This document shows positions 15,177 to 20,468 of a stretch of 20,468 nt of DNA, piece by piece. Below the pieces are notes generated by a model. It was not told the DNA's origin. It saw only the letters and a list, made by a program, of their open reading frames with translations, and searched no databases. The stretch lies in assembly GCA_903885525.1 (NCBI GenBank), contig CAISJA010000157.1, positions 1 through 20,468 of the forward strand, written 5' to 3'. Each line of letters opens with the position of its first letter. Position 1 is the stretch's first letter. The translations under genes were made by a program, and so were the position numbers. The stretch is from an uncultured Opitutaceae bacterium. GTDB taxonomy: Bacteria; Verrucomicrobiota; Verrucomicrobiia; Opitutales; Opitutaceae.

Positions 15177-17789
15177 ATGACGAGTCCGCTGCGTGCCTTC
15201 GTGTGTTTTTCCCTGCTGTGGCTGGCCGCCGGGGCGCAAACGCCCAGCCCGCTGACCAGTGAGCGGGCCGTCGCCTCGGCCGTACCGGGCGGCTGGATCG
15301 GCGGCGAAAGCCGCGCCAACAGCGCATTGCAGGCCGGTTTTCCCGGCACCGCTGCGGCGGGCTACCGGATGCTCCTGGCCCTGCCGGCCCTGCCGGCCGA
15401 CGTCCGGCACCGGGTACAGCTCGCGCTGGTCTCGGCATGGCTGGATGACGCCGACCTGCCGGCGGCGGAAAAGGAATTGCAGGCTTATGATGGCCCCCGC
15501 CAGGCCGGTTATCAGCTCCGCGCCGGATTACTCGCGGTCCAGGCCCGCCGGTTGGCCCAGGCCAAGGCGGCGCTGAGCGCCATCAAGGCGGATGAGCTGG
15601 TCCCGGCCGAACGCGGTTGGTGGCATTTCTTGCAGGCCCAGGTGGCGGAGTTGGACAACGACTCGGAACGGCGCAACCGGGCCTATGAGGAGGCCGGCAA
15701 AGCGGCGGTGTCGGAGGCGCAGCGGCTGCGTTTTATCCTCGGCGAGCAGCAGGCCCGGCTGCGCGTGTCCCCCCCGGGCGAGGCTGAACTGGCCAGCCTG
15801 CGCGCCAACATGGAGCGGTTTTCCGGACAGGGCAACAGCCTGGACTTCACCCGCACCTATGCCGCCTCGCTCGCGGCATTGAACCGCCGGCCCGAGGCCC
15901 TCGGCATACTGCAGCGCCAGCTGGCCGTCCTGCCCGTGGCGGAGAAAAACGCCGCCGACCAGTTCCGTCTCTGCCTGGCGTTGATCGCCGGGGAGGACAA
16001 CCCGACCGGCCGGCGCGCCCTCGGCGAGTTGGTCGCCAAGGGGCAAAAGTCCGACACCCAGCGTATCGCCCTCTATCTGCTGGCCCGCGGGGCCAAGACT
16101 CCGGACGAACGGGCGCTGCTCCGGCGCGACGTGAGCGAACTGATCGCGGCGCCCGTGCTGCACCCGATCATCGAGGACCTGCTCCTGGTCCGGGCCCAGG
16201 CGGCGCTGGCCGACCATCTCTATTCCGCCGCCGATGATGACGCCCGCCTCCTGCTGGAGCGCTATCCCGGCTCGCCCCTGAAGACCGCGGCCATCGGCAT
16301 CCGGTTGTCGGTGGCCTGGGATCTGAAACGCTACCGCAGCGCCGCCGATGCCAGCGCCCAGCTCCGTGCCGCCCTGCCCCCGGGGCGAGAGCGGGCCGAA
16401 CTCGGAGTGCTCCTGGCCGAGGCATTTTTCCGTTCCGGCGCCTTTGATCCGCGCGACTACGAGAACGCCGCCGATGCCTACGATGCCGCGCTGCGCGAGG
16501 CTCCGCTGGCCGCGCCGGCCGGCGAATTGATTTTCCAGCGCGTCCTCTCCGACATCCTGGCCGGCCGGCTGGACGCTGCCGCCGCCTTCCTCGACACCAT
16601 GGCCGGCAACCCGGCCTTCGACGCCGTCAGCCGCTGGCAGGGGGAATGGAATCTGGTGAAGGCCCTGCAGGCGCAGGGCCGGACGGCGGCGGCCCAGGCG
16701 CGGGTGGAGAAACTCATCGGAGGCGGAGGGTCCGGAGCGGGGGTGCCGCCGGAGTTGCGCCTCCGGCTGCTCTGGCTGCGGGCCAAGCTGTCGTTCGACA
16801 ACGGCCAGCCGGAGGCGGCAGTCCGGCAAGTGGACGAGGTGATGGCCGCACGGCCCGGCACCCAGCTTGATGCCACCTTGCGGACGGAGGTGCCGGCGAC
16901 TGCGCTCCTGCTCAAGGCGCAGGCCCTGTTCAAACTGAACCGGGACGAGGAGGGGGCGGCCCTGCTGGAAAAGCTCCGCGCCGAGTACAAGGAGGCCAAG
17001 GCGGCCGACTATTCCTATATCGTGCAGGCGGCGTGGTACTCGCAGAAGGGCGAGACGGTGAAGGCCCAGCAGCTGCTCATCAGGCTGGCCGACGCGCACC
17101 GCGACAGCGAATTCGCCCCGCTCGCCCTGTATGAGGCCTCCCTGAATGCGGAGCGCCGCGGGCTCGATGACCATCTGCGCGAGGCTTACCGGCTGCTGGA
17201 GGAGCGGTTGATCCGGGATTATCCGCAGGACGAGCTGGTCTTTTACGCCCGCCTGAAACAGGGCGACCTGCTGCGCCGGCTGAACGATTTCAGCGGCGCG
17301 CGCCTCATTTACGAGAATCTGGTCAACAACTACGGGCAGCATCCGGATGTGCTCCTCGCCCAGCTCGCGCTCGCCGACAGCCTCTTTGCCCAGGGCGGCA
17401 ACAGCGTGGTGAATTATGAGAGCGCCGGCGCCCTCTACGAACGGCTGCGCGACCTGCCCACGGCTCCGGTCGACCTGCGCGCGGAGGCGGGCTACAAGTG
17501 GGGCTACGCCCTGGCACACCGGGCGCAACTGGCCAAGGCCCAGGTGGTGCTCTGGTCCGTGGCCAACGACTTCCTGCTCGATGCCGGCAATGCCGCCCGC
17601 CTGGGCCCGAAGGGCCGCTGGTGGGTGGCGCGGGCCGTGCTGGAACTCGCCCAGCAGCTCGAGGAGACCGGCCACCTGGACGAGGCCCAGCGCGCTTACC
17701 AGCTGATCGTGGACAACGGGCTGAGCGGCCAGGCCCAGGCGCGGGACAAGCTTGCCCGTTTCCGTCCCCGGGCCGCGGTGAAGCCATGA
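15177..17789 (+). CDS. Exported TPR-type repeat protein preceding exbBD-like genes
   Basis: 870 residues from ATG 15177, which gives a clean signal peptide (FVCFSLLWLAAGAQ, cleavage near AGA|Q). The frame is open upstream to 15054 but that extension has no signal. The mature part is almost entirely helical, alanine- and leucine-rich, with tetratricopeptide-like helix pairs, e.g. LYSAADDDARLLLERYPGSP and FSGARLIYENLVNNYGQHP, a pattern shared with BamD/CpoB-like proteins. It should be periplasmic or outer-membrane associated and act as a scaffold. It is followed after 76 bases by ExbB-, ExbD- and TonB-position genes on the same strand, a gene order seen in other Verrucomicrobiota-like genomes as far as I recall. 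Partner proteins are unknown. No Shine-Dalgarno. Confidence 0.85.
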   Translation: MTSPLRAFVCFSLLWLAAGAQTPSPLTSERAVASAVPGGWIGGESRANSALQAGFPGTAAAGYRMLLALPALPADVRHRVQLALVSAWLDDADLPAAEKELQAYDGPRQAGYQLRAGLLAVQARRLAQAKAALSAIKADELVPAERGWWHFLQAQVAELDNDSERRNRAYEEAGKAAVSEAQRLRFILGEQQARLRVSPPGEAELASLRANMERFSGQGNSLDFTRTYAASLAALNRRPEALGILQRQLAVLPVAEKNAADQFRLCLALIAGEDNPTGRRALGELVAKGQKSDTQRIALYLLARGAKTPDERALLRRDVSELIAAPVLHPIIEDLLLVRAQAALADHLYSAADDDARLLLERYPGSPLKTAAIGIRLSVAWDLKRYRSAADASAQLRAALPPGRERAELGVLLAEAFFRSGAFDPRDYENAADAYDAALREAPLAAPAGELIFQRVLSDILAGRLDAAAAFLDTMAGNPAFDAVSRWQGEWNLVKALQAQGRTAAAQARVEKLIGGGGSGAGVPPELRLRLLWLRAKLSFDNGQPEAAVRQVDEVMAARPGTQLDATLRTEVPATALLLKAQALFKLNRDEEGAALLEKLRAEYKEAKAADYSYIVQAAWYSQKGETVKAQQLLIRLADAHRDSEFAPLALYEASLNAERRGLDDHLREAYRLLEERLIRDYPQDELVFYARLKQGDLLRRLNDFSGARLIYENLVNNYGQHPDVLLAQLALADSLFAQGGNSVVNYESAGALYERLRDLPTAPVDLRAEAGYKWGYALAHRAQLAKAQVVLWSVANDFLLDAGNAARLGPKGRWWVARAVLELAQQLEETGHLDEAQRAYQLIVDNGLSGQAQARDKLARFRPRAAVKP

Positions 17790-17865
17790 GCCCCCCCCGC
17801 ATCCGGTTCCGGGCAGATTGCGGTTTACGCGCGGCGGCGCGGCCGCATGATGCCCAGCCATTGGC

Positions 17866-18534
17866 ATGACGCGATTCAGCTACAGTCTTTTTTCCCAAGG
17901 CGGCCCGGTGATGTGGCTGCTGCTCTTGGTCGGCCTCGTGGCCCTGGTGATTTTTGTCGAACGGGCGCTGTACCTGCACCGTGGCCAGATCCGCTCGATG
18001 GATTTTCTCCACGGCATCAAGAATCTTCTCCAGAAGGGCCGCCTGATGGAGGCGCTCACCCTGAGCGAGGAGACGCCCGGGCCGGTGGCGGCGGTGGTGA
18101 AGGCCGCGCTGCGGAACGCCACGGCGGACGAGATGGCGATGCGCTTTGCCGTCCAAGAGGCCGCGCTCACGGAAATCCCCGCCCTTGAGCGGCGCATCGG
18201 CTCGCTCGCCGCCATCGCCCAGATCGTGCCCCTGCTCGGCCTGCTCGGCACGCTGCTGGGGATGATCCGCACCTTCTGGCTGTTCAACCAGGGCGGGAAC
18301 TACGCCACGCCGGCCGCCCTGACCGACGGACTCTGGCCGGCTTTGCTGACCGCGGCGGCCGGCCTGGCCATTGCGATTCCGGTGCATCTCGCCCGTTATT
18401 TCCTCAACGGGCGCGTCAAGGCCCTCGTCCATGACATGGAGTGGGTCGCGTCGGACATCATGCGGTACCTGCTGATCGACCACCGCCCGGGTGGTGCCGC
18501 GAATCCCGGCCCGGTGCCCGCTCCCCGCCCATGA
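17866..18534 (+). CDS. ExbB/TolQ/MotA-family membrane protein
   Basis: 222 residues. Three membrane segments are visible: residues about 15-33 (VMWLLLLVGLVALVIF), 115-137 (IAQIVPLLGLLGTLLGMI) and 156-176 (LWPALLTAAAGLAIAIPV). PLLGLLGTLLGM and AAGLAIAIP are the family signature. In E. coli ExbB the channel uses Thr148, Glu176 and Thr181. Here the Thr148 equivalent is kept (Thr129), but the Glu176 position is Pro158 and the Thr181 position is Ala163, with a Thr one residue earlier. That suggests altered or lost proton conduction. The stop codon overlaps the next start (ATGA), so translation is probably coupled. A proline-rich tail closes the protein. Family assignment is firm; activity is doubtful. 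Confidence 0.9.
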   Translation: MTRFSYSLFSQGGPVMWLLLLVGLVALVIFVERALYLHRGQIRSMDFLHGIKNLLQKGRLMEALTLSEETPGPVAAVVKAALRNATADEMAMRFAVQEAALTEIPALERRIGSLAAIAQIVPLLGLLGTLLGMIRTFWLFNQGGNYATPAALTDGLWPALLTAAAGLAIAIPVHLARYFLNGRVKALVHDMEWVASDIMRYLLIDHRPGGAANPGPVPAPRP

Positions 18535-19007
18535 TCACCCGCCCCCTCGGTCTGGAATCCCGGCTCAGCCGGCCGCCCCGCGATCTCGATGTCTTTTTCT
18601 GGGTCAATGTCGGGGCCGTGGCGCTCTTCTTCGTGCTGCTGGGGTCCCGGTTCGTGCTGGCACCCGGGGTGGCGATCCAGGTCGGGCAGGCTCCCGGGCT
18701 CCTGGAACTGCCGGATGCCTCGACCGCTGCGCCCGGGGCCGCCTCCGTCGTCGTCAGCTACCGCCGCGACAACATGGTGATCTTCGAGGGCGGGATCTAC
18801 GATCTCAACGATCTCCGCCGCCCGATGGAAGCCTATGCCAAGAAGCACGCCGGAGCGGTGCTGCTGGTGAGGGTGGACCGTCAGGTGACGACCCAGGGGT
18901 TGCTGAAACTCTTCGACCTGGCCCGGGCGGCGGGATTTTCCCAGGTCCAAATCGCCGCCGAGCCGCGCGATGGCGAACCCGCGTCCCGGATGCCGCCGGG
19001 GCATTAG
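18531..19007 (+). CDS. ExbD/TolR-like protein with Asn in place of the channel Asp
   Basis: 158 residues, starting at ATG 18531 inside the stop of the ExbB-like gene. Topology is that of ExbD: short basic cytoplasmic start, one membrane helix (residues about 21-43), then a periplasmic domain with VSYRRDNMVIFEGGIYDLNDL and LLVRVDRQVTTQGLLKLFDLARAAGF, the family's typical closing half. Aligning VFFWVNVGAVALFFVLL with the E. coli helix VTPFIDVMLVLLIIFM puts Asn26 (codon AAT, 18606-18608) at the essential Asp25. I see no other acidic residue within the helix. Gene order and coupling say it is the partner of the ExbB-like protein. It is either not proton-driven or uses another residue. Confidence 0.85.
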   Translation: MITRPLGLESRLSRPPRDLDVFFWVNVGAVALFFVLLGSRFVLAPGVAIQVGQAPGLLELPDASTAAPGAASVVVSYRRDNMVIFEGGIYDLNDLRRPMEAYAKKHAGAVLLVRVDRQVTTQGLLKLFDLARAAGFSQVQIAAEPRDGEPASRMPPGH

Positions 19008-19118
19008 CAGCACTGCTCTCCCACGCACGATGCGCGCTTGCAGAAACATGCCGGTCGGCCCGCCGGGCAGATCCAGCACCCGTCCACCGGGCGGGCTTTC
19101 AGTTTAGCTGCCACAGCT

Positions 19119-19850
19119 ATGGAACCCTCCTCCCTTCCTGTCAGCCGGCGGCTGTTTGTGGGCCTTGGTTTATTGGTTGCGGCGAGCGGAGTCTGGTCTG
19201 TTTGGACCTGGTACCGGACCCCGCCGACCACCCGCACCGTCCAGGCCGCCCGGCCGTTCGTCCGGATGAGCGGGGCGGGGCAGGGCAGTGCCGATCCCTT
19301 GGTCCAGGAGCGGGCTGAGTTGCTCGACCCCACGCCTCTCTTCATTCCGACCGACAAAAACTATGGTCAAGGAGAGCTGCCCGCCCGGGTGCTGCGTCAA
19401 CCCGGTCAGGTTTTCGGCAATTATCCGGCCAAGCCCCACTTTGCCGACAGCGGCTTGGGCAGTTATGGCACCGGGGTGGAATCGAGTCCCGACAGTCTCC
19501 CCGAGGTCTTGGACCGGGGCAACGAGGCTCCCTTTGCCGGCTTCGGCCAGATCGATGTCCTCCGGCCGCCCTTGGCCAACCGGGCGTTGGTCGTGGAGGT
19601 GAAATCTACCACGACCGGTGAGATCGTGTTTTCCCAGGCAGTCGCCACGCTGAAACTCCCCCAATCCGATTTTCCTCCCGTGGAATTCATCGCCGCCGTG
19701 GGACCGGCCGGTCTGGTCGGGGAACCGGTGCTGACGGGAGGCTCTGGCTCCGAGGAGATTGATGCTGCTCTCCGGGACTACCTCGGCAAGGACCTGCACC
19801 TCGGAGAGCGGTTGCGCCCGGGACGTTATTTGATCGCCCTGGGCCCCTGA
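19119..19850 (+). CDS. Anchored periplasmic protein in the TonB position
   Basis: 243 residues from ATG 19119. A basic start (SRRLF) and a single hydrophobic helix (residues about 12-30, ending WTWYR) anchor it in the inner membrane with the rest in the periplasm, as in TonB. A low-complexity middle part with GSYGTGVESSPDSLPEV leads to a C-terminal domain with VVEVKSTTTGEIVFSQAV and GGSGSEEIDAALRDYL. The latter loosely resembles the end of the TonB C-terminal domain, but I cannot claim homology. It follows the ExbB/ExbD-like genes by 111 bases on the same strand. The open frame reaches back to 19038, but the extra residues have no support. The TonB role is inferred from place and topology only. 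Confidence 0.75.
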   Translation: MEPSSLPVSRRLFVGLGLLVAASGVWSVWTWYRTPPTTRTVQAARPFVRMSGAGQGSADPLVQERAELLDPTPLFIPTDKNYGQGELPARVLRQPGQVFGNYPAKPHFADSGLGSYGTGVESSPDSLPEVLDRGNEAPFAGFGQIDVLRPPLANRALVVEVKSTTTGEIVFSQAVATLKLPQSDFPPVEFIAAVGPAGLVGEPVLTGGSGSEEIDAALRDYLGKDLHLGERLRPGRYLIALGP

Positions 19851-19895
19851 CCGGCCGCTGGAGCCTGGATAAACCATATGGCAGGGCCTAAAAAA

Positions 19896-19920
19896 TGCGG
19901 AAATGGCCGGCAGTTTTTTT
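19896..19920 (+). terminator. Probable intrinsic terminator after the TonB-position gene
   Basis: TGCGG, loop AAATGG, CCGGCA (one bulged G) followed by G and seven Ts, 46 bases past the stop codon at 19850. A longer alternative stem pairs CTGACCGGCC (19847-19856) with GGCCGGCAG just before the T-tract. It separates the TPR/ExbBD cassette from the tRNA-tuf unit. Confidence 0.5.
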
Positions 19921-19941
19921 CAAAAAACAGCACGAATCTAG

Positions 19942-19970
19942 TTGACGGCCTTTTTTGTGGGGGATTCCAT
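19942..19970 (+). promoter_or_regulatory. Candidate promoter for tRNA-Thr and tuf
   Basis: TTGACG (19942-19947), 17-base spacer, TTCCAT (19965-19970). The -35 is near consensus and the -10 is weak. The predicted start of transcription would be about 30 bases before the mature tRNA. No other promoter is seen between tRNA and tuf, so co-transcription is likely. Confidence 0.4.
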
Positions 19971-20006
19971 GACCGTTCCATTTGTTTTTTGCCAGTGTCT
20001 TGGTCT

Positions 20007-20082
20007 GCCCAGATAGCTCAGTTGGCAGAGCACCCCCTTGGTAAGGGGGAGGTCGACGGTTCAAATCCGTTTCTGGGCTCCA
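20007..20082 (+). tRNA. tRNA-Thr (anticodon GGT)
   Basis: Full cloverleaf: acceptor GCCCAGA pairs with TCTGGGC, D stem GCTC/GAGC, anticodon stem CCCCC/GGGGG around loop TTGGTAA with anticodon GGT at 20040-20042, T arm with GGTTCAAATCC, and encoded CCA at 20080-20082. It lies 72 bases ahead of tuf, echoing the thrT-tufB arrangement known in E. coli. Confidence 0.96.
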
Positions 20083-20154
20083 GGCGACGTCGGCGACCCA
20101 CCGACGTTAATCAAGGTCAACAACTTCAAAACCCAATCAAACCCACAACTCCAC

Positions 20155-20468
<314 letters not shown>

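Noticed and set aside
15528..17867. 779-codon open frame on the minus strand opposite the TPR gene
   Set aside because: Long only because the TPR gene has high GC at third positions; no family resemblance, and the plus strand has a signal peptide and repeat structure.

Overview
The window is GC-rich DNA that reads as the chromosome of a Verrucomicrobiota bacterium, most likely an Opitutales/Opitutaceae relative. This rests on a giant autotransporter-associated beta-strand repeat (PATR) protein with a PEP-CTERM tail, a TPR/ExbB/ExbD cassette, the form of EF-Tu, degenerate intergenic repeats of the 'CACAGATGAACAC' and 'GCGTCCATTCGCGG' kind, and translation starts that mostly lack a Shine-Dalgarno sequence. 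The assignment is inference from gene content; no rRNA is present to test it.

Layout. Positions 1-305 (minus) hold the 5' end of a PATR-type exported protein that runs off the left edge. After about 0.8 kb of non-coding DNA comes a 1,596-residue paralogue (1123-5913, minus) with signal peptide, many PATR units and PEP-CTERM anchor. The two genes are tandem paralogues whose 5' leaders also align. A second ~0.8 kb non-coding stretch (5914-6726) carries repeat debris and a decayed C-terminal piece of the Hsp33 chaperone gene. Next come pnuC and a nicotinamide riboside kinase gene (6727-8135, plus), a small NAD-salvage module. Convergent to it is an NAD-type malic enzyme gene (8303-9947, minus) broken by one extra base in a six-base homopolymer. 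Then follow tcdA (plus), a nitronate monooxygenase-family gene (minus), a TatD-family hydrolase (minus), an unrecognised 152-residue protein (plus) whose end overlaps the end of a convergent sufE-like gene (minus), and a YbjQ/UPF0145 gene (minus).

From 15177 a plus-strand cassette encodes an exported TPR-type protein of 870 residues, an ExbB/TolQ-like protein, an ExbD/TolR-like protein overlapping it by ATGA, and an anchored periplasmic protein in the place where TonB would be expected. The ExbB/ExbD pair lacks the transmembrane aspartate (Asn instead), the channel glutamate (Pro instead) and one channel threonine (Ala instead) that are needed for proton use in the classical systems. I regard this as the most interesting observation. 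The window ends with a likely terminator, a promoter candidate, tRNA-Thr(GGT) and the start of tuf (EF-Tu), whose switch I region departs from the usual RGITI.

No CRISPR array, insertion sequence, phage module, rRNA or recognised riboswitch was seen.
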